From Panagrolaimus kolymaensis (Eukaryota > Nematoda > Chromadorea > Rhabditida > Panagrolaimidae): a stretch of 64,000 nucleotides of DNA. The stretch covers positions 2,728,001 through 2,792,000 of the forward strand of contig JAJQJQ010000003.1 in assembly GCA_028622995.1 (NCBI GenBank). The letters are read 5' to 3'. The position numbers were made by a program, and so were the translations under genes. The notes beneath the pieces are model-generated. The model was not told the DNA's origin. It worked only from the letters and a program-made list of their open reading frames with translations, and ran no database searches. Of the stretch, positions 51,001 to 63,170 are shown piece by piece. The stretch's first letter is position 1; the number at the start of each line of letters is the position of its first letter.

Positions 51001-51557
51001 TGTTTTTTCTTACAATTTGATCAACAGGCCCTTGAGTTAAATGAAGATCAGAAATTTCTGGTGGTTCAATTTGCCCTTCTTCAATGTTAGTTTTTTCAAT
51101 TCGTAAATCATAATGTTCCTAGAAATATTTTTTTTTGTATGATTAGTTTTTTTATTTCTTGTTTTTTCCCTTCTTTTTCTTGACTCACATCATGCAACAT
51201 TCGACGAGCAGCATCATCAATTGCATTTAACAATTCCAAATGAAATTGCTTAAATTTTATTCCTGAATATGAATGTATCCAATTTATAAATGCATTAGCC
51301 CAATTACTAGCATTCCTTGATTTACTTTTTTCATCTGTGGTAGAATAACTATAAAATTATTATCATTACTCTAATTATACATATTTTTATTTTTTTCTTA
51401 TTTTTTATTACCTTTCTAAAAATGGGTTATTGTTTGCGCTTGTTTTGGAGCCTTCAACATTGACATTCGTAGATGATGAGGCTCCAAGTTTAAATACAAT
51501 AAAATAGCATAATATTCCAACGAGAAACCATGAAATTAGTAACCACGCAAAGCTCAT
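48054..51557 (-). CDS. ER membrane-contact lipid-transfer protein with TM-SMP-C2-C1 layout (PDZD8/TMEM24-like), 806 aa
   Basis: Fifteen exons from 51557 to 48054 stay in frame for 806 residues. An N-terminal helix (LLISWFLVGILCYFIVF) anchors the protein in the ER. Residues about 55-240 look like an SMP lipid-transfer module (NWANAFINWIHSYSG..., SDLHLTQGP). A C2 domain follows at about 295-415 (LHVSVIRAYDL ... PNWNEGFDFDL), then a disordered region with Gln tracts, a Lys/Arg-rich segment with interspersed serines (RKRERSFF, KKRSQYGRSKS), and a C-terminal C1 zinc finger near 721-770 with the full H-x12-C-x2-C-x14-C-x2-C-x4-H-x2-C-x7-C spacing. SMP proteins move lipids between ER and partner membranes. 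A C1 suggests PDZD8, but I find no PDZ domain; the basic serine-bearing region is reminiscent of TMEM24. A TTTTTAG acceptor lies 26 nt before the ATG. Confidence 0.8.
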
Positions 51558-54500
51558 TCGTCGTTCGAGTTTTGAGTTTAAAACTAAAAATTATAGAAAA
51601 ACAAAAATTATTAATAGCGCGGATTTAAAAAAAGAAGATAAAATGATGGCGAATAAAATTAAAGTGTTTGCTTGAGATCAAAGGTTTAAATTAAAAAGTG
51701 GCTTTGGAAATTTATTTATTTTTTTATTCTTTATAAAAAGTTAATCTTGTCAACTAAAAAGTGGCACAAATCTTATTTTAATTTTTATCTCTCTTTTTTT
51801 CATAAAGAGTTTATTTACTCCAAAACAAAAACTACAAAATTAGTTTAAAGAAAAAACAAAAATATTAAAAAATTTCCTTAAATTTCCATTTTCGATTAAA
51901 AAGCTAAAAAGTTTTCATTGTTTGTTAAAAAAATAAAAAAAGAAGAGGAGTTCGAGTTTGAGCAAGCATTTCTCTCATCCCATCCGCTCATTTCTCGTTC
52001 TCGTCGTGTTGTTGTATACACTCATAATATTAGAGTCATTCAAACAAAAAAAACTTTTTTCGATGTCAACGAGCTCGACGTGGTTGCTATTTGCTACTCA
52101 ACTGTTCTTACTTTCGTTTATTTTATTTTTTTATTTTTCATTTTTATTCCTCAAGCAAAAGGCAAGAAGCTACTAAGGTTGTTGTTGTGTCCGTCACTCG
52201 TCGCGATCAATCGGCTATTTGAAAGCCACGGAAATTCATTTCTTTCTGCTGCTGCAACAACCTGTTCAATTTTTTCTTCTTCTTCCTGTGTCATTTTCTC
52301 TCTTTGAGCCAGACCTAAAAGTAAAGAGATATATGTATTTGCAATGGTCTCTTTTGACGACCGACTGACTGACTTTGCCTCCTAAGAAAAGATATTTTGC
52401 TCTTTTTCTTATTTTTATGCAATATCAAAATGCAATAGAAAAAGATACGGATAGCATACGTAGTAGTTGTTTGATTGTTGATTGAGTAACAACAGGCGGA
52501 AAAAAACGATTAAATCCAATATGCAATATCCCTCTGCTAAAATATCATTTATTCTTGCCTCCTGTTTTGTTTGTATGTGTATGTGCATTTATTTTCATTG
52601 ACACTTTTGAGCATATTTGAGAGAGTAAAAAAGAAAAAAGGGTTAATTTTTTTTGCTTTTTATCACCTTTTCTCTCTTTTTCCACAAAACTCACGTTATT
52701 TGGTTTCAAAGAACCAAACAAAAAATAAAATAAAAAATGTAAAGATTAAAGCTCAGTTCCATGAATGAATGAAAAAAGTGAATGTAGTTATTTATTCACA
52801 CACATAGCAAAAATTGTCATATAAATGCGATTATTAAAATAAATAAATAAATAGTGGTAAGAAAAAACGAATTAAAAATATTTAGTATGCATGTTTCTTA
52901 ACTCTGTATTTACTATTTATTTACACTTTTTTTATTATCAATAAACTTAGTTAAGTGCACCAAATTTTTTATGTAGGATGTATCTCATTTTTTGTTTTGT
53001 TATTACGTTTGAATAAGGTTCAATTTACGCTTAGGGATTCATTTCTCAAAAAACAGAACACGCATTCACAAACATATGTTATTTTTTCCTAAAAAAAAAA
53101 AGAGCGACTTCAGTTACAAACATGCATTTGCGTTCTTATTTTTTATTATCAATCGTAAGATGGCGGTGGCTTTAGGGACAATAAAAATAAGCAGCAGCAG
53201 CGGCAAAAACAGTTAGTTAGAACGGAAGTCCACGCATTTGAACAGCGGCAGCAGCAATTTTTTTATATATTAGTTGTTTTTCTTAACATTTTTTTAAAGT
53301 GACAACGGCGGGGACAACTTTAAACCAAAGACAGACAGCCGCCGCTGCCGCCCAAATAAAAAATGCTTGTTGCAAACTTTATTTTCTTTTGTTAAAACGC
53401 AAGCAAATGAAGAAAAAAACTCTAAATTCAGAAACATTTTAAAGAAACACCGTCACCACCGCCTAGTTTTTTTGTCGTTATGAAGAAAATTTGTGCAAAA
53501 AAAAAAAGAATGGAAAAAAAGAACGTGAATGTTTGTAGCGCATAAAAAATAAAAAAATGCGCGCAACCGCAACTAGAAAAAAAAACCATGACGAATATGT
53601 TTCTGCTTGCATTCATATACGAGAACGGCTGACGGAGTTTTATTTTTTATTTTTTGCAGCTATAAAAAAGCAAGCAGCAGAGGGAGTTTTAAAGTTGTTG
53701 CCAGAGACCGACACAGACATAAAGCAAGCAAAAGTGCCCTGGCTTACTAACTATTTTCTACTACTACAACAACTACTACGACTACTATTACTACACGTTC
53801 GTGTTCCGTTTGGTTTAGTTGGTTGTTGCCCTTCGTCGTTCTTCTCGTCTCCGTCGTCGTGGACTTCGTCGTTGATGGCGGTTGTGGTTCTACTATTCGG
53901 GGACTGAATGCATGCACAAACGTGAGCGTTTTCAAAACATTTTTTTTTTGCGTTCACGTTTTTTGTTGGTTTGAAGAAGGAAAAAAGAACATTAGCAGCA
54001 GCAAGCAACAAAGCAGCTGCATTCATTCTCTCCTAAACAATCCACAACAAACATTTTTTTATTGTTGATAGTATCCCTCTGCTTGCTATTGTTGAATGCC
54101 ATCATCATTTTTTGCTTGCTTCATCAATCTTTTAATGGTTTGAAATAATTTTTTCAACAAATCATCATCTCATTTAGACAATTATCTGTTTTTCTTGTTC
54201 TTATCAACAACAACCAGCAGTTGCCCTCGTTTTTTTCAAAATTGATTATCTCTTTGGTACAATTAAAAAATTTATTTTATTTCTATTACAATTTTTTACG
54301 CTATAAAAAGAACTTTTTATAGACACATACAAAATAATCAGCATCAGAATTTGCAACAACAAAGAAGAAGAAAAAAGGCGTAGCTGTGGTGATTATTTAT
54401 ATACACAACCAACACCATTCGACCTGCTGCAGCATAACATTCATTCAATTTGTACACACGCAATCAACGAAATTCAATAATTTCAACGACAACTACTATC

Positions 54501-55294
54501 AGGTTAAAAAACGTGTGTGTATGTGCTACAAACATATTTGCAATATACAGACAAAAAAAAAGAAGAGAGAGACGGAAACCACTCGTCGCCTAATAGCTGG
54601 TATTTCACCTTTTTATTTCAATTTAAAATAAATAAATAAAAAAGTACCGTTAATTTTTTGCAACCACCAGAAGAAAAAAAATTATTTATCGGCAGCTGGT
54701 TTGTCTGATATTACTTATTTATTCAAAAATTATTTCATTTGTATATTTATTTTATGAATTATAAGTTGTCGTTGACGTGGTCATACGGTATCGTATTATT
54801 CCTAGTAAAAAAAAATAAATTGCAGCAAACGCAATAGGCAGCAGCAGCATTTTTTGTGATTATTATTTTTTTATTTAAAAAAGCATTTTTTATTTTATTT
54901 TTTTTCTATGTAACAACAAACTTGGTGGCAGCCGCAACAACAACATTGCTATTAGACTACTTTGTGTCAAGAGAGGCTTATTTATTCTTTATATTTTATA
55001 TTTTTTAACCTGCGGCTTTAAAAGTTATAAACATTGCCGCCACCACCCAAACTGTTCATTCACGCACCATTGACTCCCCCAACAATTATTATTAATTTAA
55101 AAAAGGATTTTGATTCGACTTAATTTTACACAACATTCCACGGGAAATATTTTTATTTTATTGAGTCTTTAAACGAATTCGTGATAATTTTTTAATTTTT
55201 GATTACGGTGACATATTCAAATTCTATTACGGTGGTTCAATATAAATATTAGTAATATTAAATTTTAATACGGTTTTTTGATTTGTAAAAACAA
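51558..55294. other. Divergent 5' region between the SMP-C2-C1 gene and Capicua
   Basis: A 3.7-kb spacer with patches that are more G+C-rich than the background and made of triplet-like runs (GCAGCAGCAGCGGC near 53192, CAGCCGCCGCTGCCGCC near 53336, CTACTACAACAACTACTACGA near 53760). Open frames across 53.5-54.1 kb on both strands are by-products of these runs. No coding exon is recognisable. These patches may be CpG-bearing promoter or 5' untranslated sequence. Confidence 0.4.
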
Positions 55295-58200
55295 ATGGGT
55301 ACTTATTTTCCTTATGATCGTTTTGTTGAATTATCTGGTAATGGAGTTGGATTTCTTGCAGCTTTTAATGCTCTACAATTTCAACCTCCCGTAAATGAAA
55401 TCCGCTCAGCAAATGATAGAGTATGTTCAAATATTTCTTTTTTATTTTCTTTTTTTTAATGTTTCATTGCGTGTTCTCAATTAAAACTCGTTGTTGTATT
55501 ATTTATTTTTTTGGTCGTTTTAATTCGTTTTTTTTTCTTTCTTTTTTTCTATAAAAATCATGTGCACTTTTGCAGAAATATAAAAAAAAAGTTTAAAGGG
55601 AAAAAAGAGAAACGAAAAAAAACTTACGTTAATGCTTTTAAGAAAAAAACTTTTTTGCACTTTTTTCTATTTATTTTTTAAAAACGGAAACGAAAAAGAA
55701 AAAAAAACGTTTAGCAACGATATTTTATTTTTTGCAGCAAAAACTTTTTTTTCCACAAACTTTTAAGAGCTAAATAAACAAAAAAAATAAAACAAATAAC
55801 AAACAAAAAACAATTATATCAATAATTAGTTCTTTGAATTTTAAATTTAAAAAATTATATTAATTATAATTTCTTCTTTTTTTGCAGAATAAAGGCGTCA
55901 AAAAAGGTGACACAGTGGATAGTAATGGAATTCGAAAAAAATTTAATGGCAAACAATGGCGTCGTCTTTGTGGGAAAGATGGATGTAATAAGGTGAGGAA
56001 GGGAGCTGGCTTTAAATAATATTAGAATTGTTACTAACTGCCTCCACTCATGTTTTTTTTCTTTTTCTACTTCCTGAGTGTTTGTTTTTTATTTTTTCAA
56101 TGAAACATCATCAATTTTTTTTGGTAGTCCAGAATTTTAAATTGTTTTCATTTTCTTTTTTTTCATCTTACTTTTTTTATTTATTTAACAGTCGTTTACT
56201 ATTTTTTTAATTGTTATTCATCAATCAAAAAAATATTATTAAAGACAAAAACAAACTTATTTACTTTTTTTCTTAACTGTGAAAATACTTTGGCTCTTTA
56301 AAAAAATATAATGATAAAGTTTGTAAAAAAATTTATAAAAGAATGAAATCAAAACCCTTAGGTCAACTAACTTACCAATCTTACGTTCTTTTTTTAAATG
56401 TCATTGGAGATGTAATCGATTGTATAGCGTTACGCTTTTTTGGCTTCTTAATGTTGCAGCATTTTTTATTTCATTCTTTTTTAGTTTGTTGGCATTTTTT
56501 TATTTTGAAAAAGAAGCTTTTGTGAAGCTTTCTTCAAAGAAAAAAAGAAAGAGAAATCCCTTATTATTTTTATGAAACTTTAAAACTTTGCATGTGAGAA
56601 AATTGAATATTGTAACAAATTCTTTTTTTCACATGACAAATAAAACTTAAACCATTACCTACTTCTTTTTTTTACATAAACTCTTCTTCCTCCTCATTTT
56701 TATGTTAAATGTTAGACAACAAAAAACTTGGCAAAAATATTATTTTTAACTAACCCATTTTTTTTGAAAGATATTTTTGTATTTCCTTTTTAATGGTATT
56801 AAAATTTATATAATCTTAACATTAATCTTGTTATATATATATTTTTTTATGAAAAGCTTAGACTCCTTTAACAAACAAAAAAATCCTCACTATAATCTCT
56901 TTTCTACTTTTGGTGGTTGCTGTGCTGCGGCTTCATGGGCTCGCAATTTCACCTAACATTTTTCATTGCTCCTTTTTTGTCTTCTTTTTTAGCTTTGGCC
57001 TGCTGCTTACATTTTGGCGTATGTTTTCGTTCTCAAAAAAAAGTAGAAGTTAGAAGTAAAAAAAATAGTAGCACATTGAAGCTTTGAGTATTTTTTCTTC
57101 TTTTGCGTTATTTTTTTAAAATATATTTTTATTTATTTAAATTAACAATAAAAATTACAGGAATCTCAACGTCGAGGTTATTGTTCAAGACATTTATCCC
57201 TTCGTTCAAAAGTTGATGGCCGTGACGTAGTTTTATGTTCATGGAATTCAACAAGAAATACTCTTCGTCATCGTATGTCCAAAAGTAGTAATTATCGAAT
57301 GTCAAGAGATAGTAAGTGTAAAACTTAAATTTTTGTAAACTTTTTTTTAAACAATAAAAAGAAACAGCTGTAGTAATTTAAAAAAAAGTTAGTATTAGCT
57401 TTTAGTTCTGGCAAAAAAATGAAGGAGAAGAGTGGCCACACACGTTGTCGCAGATAGCTGCTTCCGTGGCGCTTGAACGGCTTTTTTTTTTTTGCGCTGC
57501 TTGCTTTTGCTCCTTTCGACGTTGCCCCGACGCGGCTATGTGTTTTTTTCTTTTTACGAGAGTAGTCGACGCAAGCAACGTATTTTGTCTTTTTTCTTTC
57601 TTTTAAAAAAAAATAAAAAAAAAAAGAAAGAAAACATTGGCTGAGGCTGATGGCGACCACATCTGTTGCGAATTTCACAACTCCTCTCGCTTGCTTGCAT
57701 TTTTTTTTTGCATTGTTAAACCGACCCGGCATAAAATAAAATAAAATAAATCAGCTCTTCTTCTCATGTTTATTATTGTGTAACAAAAAAAATGAAGAGA
57801 GGAAAATACAATTGCTTACACCACCACCAAGACTGTTAGTTTTTTTTTGTATTTCATTTTAGTTATAAAAAAAAAAGAAGAAAAAAAAGATTGTGCATTT
57901 ATTGATTTTACAGCTGCTAATGTTACAACAATCAATTTTTATCACGTACTAAACGTTTTTATTTTTATTTGTTTGCGCTCGATTTCCTCTTCCCTTTTAT
58001 TTTTATTTATCATTATTTTATGTATTTTTTTTATTCATAAAAATTTTATATTTTTCGCATCTTTCAGAATCCTCTGACCTTACATCCGAACCACTTTCTT
58101 CTGCATTTGATATTCATTCTTTTCCTGCTGCAGCTGGAATTTCCCCTAAATCTCGTAGTATTATCGCAGATAATTTTAACTATATTGACGCAGAAAATAT

Positions 58201-61200
58201 TGGCTTTTTAGCCGATTTAAATGCAATGAATGCTTCATTTGAAGCGGATTATTTAACGACGCAATCAAATCATGGATATTTGGATCCAATACAATTTTTA
58301 CCTTTGGTTTTGACACGTAAATCCAAGAAGGACTTTATTACATCTGAAGCCAATATGGAAGACCAACAAGGGTCATGGTCGTTAGGAGACAATAATAATA
58401 AAATTTATGTGCATTCAATTGGAATTGGTAAGTTAAGTCAATAGCCTTTTATTTTTTTCTCTATCAAATCTTTGGTCGATGCTCTTTGCTTATTTTTTTA
58501 AAACGTTTTACATTTCACATCTGTGTATTTTTTTAGCCGACCATTTTATTGTAAATGCGTCACAATGCATTGGATCCGCATTCAATCCAATTGTATCTTG
58601 GCATCAAATTGCGCCAATTGTAAATAAATCATTTAAAAGCAACCTCAATATTTCTGTGGCTTCAGAAGAAAATGAAATAAAAAATGCTGCAAGTCAGGTG
58701 TGTGTTTTATTAAAATAAAAAATGAGTAGAAAAAAAAGCAGCCTTCTAAAAGTGCTTTTAACTTTTAGCAATTTTTCATAAAAAATAAAAATAAAAAACA
58801 ATTAATTTTATTTATAAATTTCAGACAGAAAGCAAAAATCAAAATATTATTATGGAAAATTTAGAACTTAAATTACCTCAAGTTTCTCAAGGGTTTATTG
58901 AATACGTAAAAAATGATTCAAAAAATGATAAAACTAATATTATTTTACCTTTAACATTTAAAGGATTAGATTTAAGTATTACATCATTAAATATTTGTTT
59001 ATCTCCTACAAGGCATTATGCAAAAAATGAAGAAGCTATTTTTGAACATAGTTTTAATCCCAAACCTTCAACATCATCATCATCATCTCAGTTTATGGAA
59101 GTTTCCCATGATGTTATTATTTCAAATCAAAATGATGTAAAAATTAAAAAAAGTAAACATTCTTATCTATTTTTTACTTCCGTTTAAATAAAAATTAATT
59201 ATTGCAGAATTATCAAAAAAAGAAAAACTTGCGGCTGCTGCAGCTTCGGCAGCAATGATGGCATATAGTGATGATGGTGAACCAATGACTCCCATGACTC
59301 CTATGACACCAATAACTCCCAAAATGGGCGCAATGCATATTCGACGCCCAATGAATGCATTTATGATTTTTTCAAAGCGCCATCGCCCTATTGTTCAAGA
59401 AAAATTTGCAAATAAAGATAATCGAGCAGTATCAAAAATCTTGGGTGAATGGTGGTATGCTTTAGGCCCAGAAGAAAAGCAAGAATATCACGAACTTGCA
59501 AGTGAAGTAAGTCAAAATTTTATTTAAATTTTGGATTTCTCAAAAATTATTTTTTTAGGTTAAAGAAGCTCATTTTAAAGCTCATCCTAAATGGAAATGG
59601 TGTAGCAAAGATGCAAAGAAAAAAGATGGCAATGAAAATACAGGTCAACCTTCATCCGGTGAAGATGGAAGTGAAACAGAAGGTGGTAGTAACCGAATTT
59701 TAATAAATGGAACTAAAAGAACGGTAAATAATTATTTTTATTTCCTTCCTTTTGTGTTTTCTGTTAATTATGCAATGACGTTTTTTTAAATTCTTTTCTA
59801 TTTTAGCATAATGGAGAGCTGTCAGAAACATCCACAACCAAAACGGGTGTTGACTTGCGCGGGCGTATGTCAACTGATTCAGGAATTTCAAGTAATTCTC
59901 AACAGCCATTTATTTTAATGCCAACTCCAGCCCAAAGAGGAATAGCAAAGGGGCAGAAAAAAGAAAAACCAACAAAAAATGTTTATATTAATTGTAGTAA
60001 TAATTATGGAAGCAATGATTCAAGAAGTGAAAATAGTGGAAGTGATTATGATTTAACTGTTCGTTGCCTCCCATTCTAAAATTTAAACATAATAATGGAT
60101 TAATTTTAGGTTAGTGGTGGGCCAAAAAGCCCATATAAAAAATTATTTAAACGCAATGATGATAGTATGGATAGAGTTTTGACTAAAGTAAATTTTGCTA
60201 ATAAATTTGCAAATTTACCCGCATTTTCTCCTGCAACTCGAGGCGGAACCATATCATTACCTACAACTCCCTTGGGGCTTGTGAGGAATTGGATGACAGA
60301 AAAGCATCAGCATGAAAGAACTCCATTGCCACAACCACCAAAAAGTGCATTTGTATTTCCAGTTCGAAATGAAAGTGGAAGCTTTTTCTTTGGACCTAAT
60401 TTCAACCTAACTCCAGAACATGTAAAATCTTTTCTTTGCTTTTAATTTTAAAAATTAGTTTTGGCTTTTTAGGGTGCAATTATGGAAGATTCGGATGAAG
60501 CTTCAATGTATAGTCCAAATACACCTCGAACACCCATGGGCTCTGAAAAATCATTAAACCGTAGATTGCTGGATCAAAGGCGCCAATTGATAGTTCAGTT
60601 ATTAAAAGACCATGGACTTTACCCTTCAGGTTAATACTTTAAAATTTTGATCCTAAACAAGTTAATCTAAGATTAATGCGGAATTTTAACGCCTTGAAGC
60701 TTAAAGGTTTAATTCTTCTTTTTTTATCAGCTAAAATCAAAGTAAATAGAAAAAGTTTTAATCTTTTACGCGGCTATAAGGTGTTCAAAGTCTTTTGGAT
60801 TAATCTTGATATTTGACACTTGTATACTGTACTTTTCTAAAAAAGCGAGTTTTTTGTTGGATTTTTTAAAACAAACTTTTATAAAATTTACAAAATTTAA
60901 ATATAATAATAATAAAAACACGAGTAATTCAAAAAAACTTTAAAATCCACAACTTTTTTTGGAAAAAATTTATAAACATTAAAAAAGCAAATTATTTTTA
61001 GTGTTATACTAGGCGGACGGCGTGCCTTCGGCACGCCACCACCTAGACAATTGTGGCTTCAGTGTTTTCTGCTATTAAGTATCCAATGAAAGTTTTAACA
61101 TTCTTTTTATCGGACAAACAAAAAACAAAGATTACAAAATAATACTTTGGTATATTATATTTTGGTAGCTTTAAATCACTCCCTTCTCATCGCCTATCTA

Positions 61201-62040
61201 TTAAAAAGCAACAAAAAACAAAAGTTTATTCTTCAAAGAGCTTTCACATTAAAATCCTGGATATGGATCCTAAATAACGCATGAATCTGAATTCTTAAGA
61301 TCTTATGGATCAAGGTCCTATTCTTGAAAGTAAACCGCAACTCATCACTTCTTCTTTTCTATGCAACTAAAGAAAAGTTTATTCGTAAATGCTATATCAA
61401 TTAAAAATTACTTCATGCAAATTTTTGATTCATTCCTTTCATTCTTTTTGGAAGGGATACCTTAAAAAGTGCGTATCTTTTTCAAATGGCTACCTCCGGA
61501 AGATGAGACCCATTTTTTCTTTCACCCCAAAATATTTGCAATCCATGGATACCCAACAGCTTAAGAAAAAAACGTGATGTAACCGAAAAACAACCAAAAT
61601 TAGGAGGAGGAAAAAAAAGGTAGCAGAACGAAAATATAACCCAAAAAAACGAACTTGTACTGTAATAGAAAAATAGGACAAAATCTTTTTTTACCAGGCC
61701 TTCTTATTTTAAGATTGACAAGTGATTAAATTTGACAAGTAAATACCTAAATAATTTTAAAGTTCAAAAACTTAGAAGTAAAAATGATCACGACAGCATG
61801 TTTTATTTGAACCTTTGCCCCCTGGCTATTTCAATGAAAAATAAATACACGCCTAATTTTTTTCCTTCTTTTTTAGCTGATGTAATATTCCAATTTCAAC
61901 AAGCCCATATTAATATTTTCCCAAATCGACAATTGCTTACACTTAAAATTCGTGAAGTAAGACAAAAGATTATGGCAGATGTCCAATCACCTAAGCTACC
62001 TCCAACACCACGAAACCATGTGCCAGCAATATTTGAATAA
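55295..62040 (+). CDS. CIC: Capicua HMG-box transcriptional repressor, 859 aa, twelve exons
   Basis: Exons 55295-55420, 55888-55992, 57161-57311, 58068-58427, 58537-58697, 58825-59152, 59208-59506, 59559-59723, 59807-60058, 60110-60421, 60473-60629 and 61877-62040 sum to 859 codons plus stop. Capicua represses RTK-responsive genes until ERK phosphorylates it. An N-terminal segment [24 protein letters not shown] matches the conserved N-terminal block of long CIC. The HMG box starts near residue 449 ([20 protein letters not shown], then [21 protein letters not shown]). The C-terminal C1 motif at about 779-835 ([36 protein letters not shown]) is unique to Capicua and cooperates with the HMG box in DNA binding. 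SP/TP-rich stretches, including [12 protein letters not shown] just before C1, could be MAPK sites. The protein is shorter than human CIC and ends 20-odd residues after C1. The first exon lacks clear homology. Confidence 0.94.
55993..57160 (+). other. Capicua intron 2, 1.2 kb
   Basis: T-rich intron within the conserved N-terminal block. No nested gene or repeat is recognisable. Confidence 0.4.
57312..58067 (+). other. Capicua intron 3, 0.76 kb
   Basis: A/T-rich, with a small patch of higher G+C near 57410-57680. A 135-aa minus-strand open frame spans that patch but is Lys/Ser-rich without a recognisable domain and is not called as a gene. Confidence 0.4.
60630..61876 (+). other. Capicua intron 11, 1.25 kb, splitting the C1 motif
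   Basis: The intron interrupts the C1 coding sequence between DHGLYPS and ADVIFQF. It is AT-rich apart from a GC-rich hairpin at 61009-61046 listed separately. No coding exon is evident. Confidence 0.5.
61009..61046. repeat. GC-rich 38-nt imperfect palindrome (stem-loop)
   Basis: GGCGTGCC (61019-61026) and GGCACGCC (61030-61037) pair perfectly around a TTC loop. Outer arms CTAGGCGG (61009-61016) and CCACCTAG (61039-61046) pair with one mismatch, leaving a small internal bulge. The block is about 70% G+C inside an intron that is mostly A/T. This could be a palindromic mobile-element remnant or an RNA hairpin. Confidence 0.75.
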
Positions 62041-63170
62041 TAAACTACCAACCACAAATGCGAGGAGAATCAAACATCACAAACAATGCATTTTTTGTAC
62101 ACTTGGGTTTCCGTTGTGGTTAAAAGTGCAAAAATAATTATCAAATTCAGACAGATACTCTAGACAACAAAAAAAAACTAAAATTGCTCACTTTACATTT
62201 GATTTTTTTACTCGGTAAATAAAAATCTTTTCTTTTCCTTTATTTTTTTTTTGACTTGATTCCATAAGAATTAATGATGATGCTAGTTGATCAAAACAGA
62301 GAAAGAAAAAAATAAATAAATGAATAATAAAGTCAATAGAATAGTTAGAAGGAGAGCAAATAAAATTTAAAAAAATCATTTTTTTTAACCTTTTTTCCCT
62401 TTCTTTCTTTTTTATTGTTTAGCCCCCTTAAAACAAAAAATAATTGATAGTACAAACGGTAGTGGTAGTTATGCTTTTGTTCTTTTTACGCTGCTTTTCA
62501 TCGAAGAATTAAGATCAAAACTTTTTTTTCTCAAATGATTTTTTTTCTTTCTTCGAAGACAATGAAAATAAATGATGTTTGATAAGGATTCTAAACTAGA
62601 GACATAAAAATATATAACATAATCGCCTTTTAATTGTTTGTGTCTTTCTCTTTCTTTTTCCATCTTCATCTTCTTATAGATGATACTAACTAACGCCATA
62701 ATATGCTGCTTAACAAACTATATTTCTTTCTACCCATTCCTTTTGTCTTAGTGATAGAGGAAACAGAGAGAGAGAAAGAAAGAATTACTGATTATTTTTA
62801 AGGTGATCTGTGATACCCCACATCAAGAGTCAGCCACCACGAGCCATCATGACAATGTTTCTTCATTAAGGACGACGACGACTCTCGAGCATCTTTTAAT
62901 TTTGCAACATTGCAACCAATGATAGGGCCCATTATATTATTGATAAAAAAATTATTATTGTTAGAAAAAGAGGGTTGGCGCAAGAATAAGAAAAAAAAGA
63001 AATCAAGCTACATACACTCTTGAATTGAATAAGGTTGCCGCGCGTAGTATTTAAAATCGTCGAAAAATTGCAAACAGAGAAGGTCTTTTTTATAAAATCT
63101 TTTTTTGTGGAATCGAATAAATAAAAATAAAAATTTTGATTTCCTCAAAAATCAAAAACTATTAAAAAAT
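62041..63170. other. Capicua 3' region and S1P-lyase upstream region
   Basis: A/T-rich spacer of 1.1 kb between two plus-strand genes. It contains poly-T and GAGAGA-type runs (near 62765) but no recognisable gene. No strong splice acceptor directly precedes the lyase ATG. Confidence 0.4.

Noticed and set aside
53557..54068. Open frames on both strands in the Capicua/SMP divergent region
   Set aside because: Explained by triplet-like CTA/CAA/GTC runs that are open in several frames at once.
57325..57732. 135-aa minus-strand open frame in Capicua intron 3
   Set aside because: Antisense to an intron, dominated by Lys/Phe runs from homopolymers, no domain.
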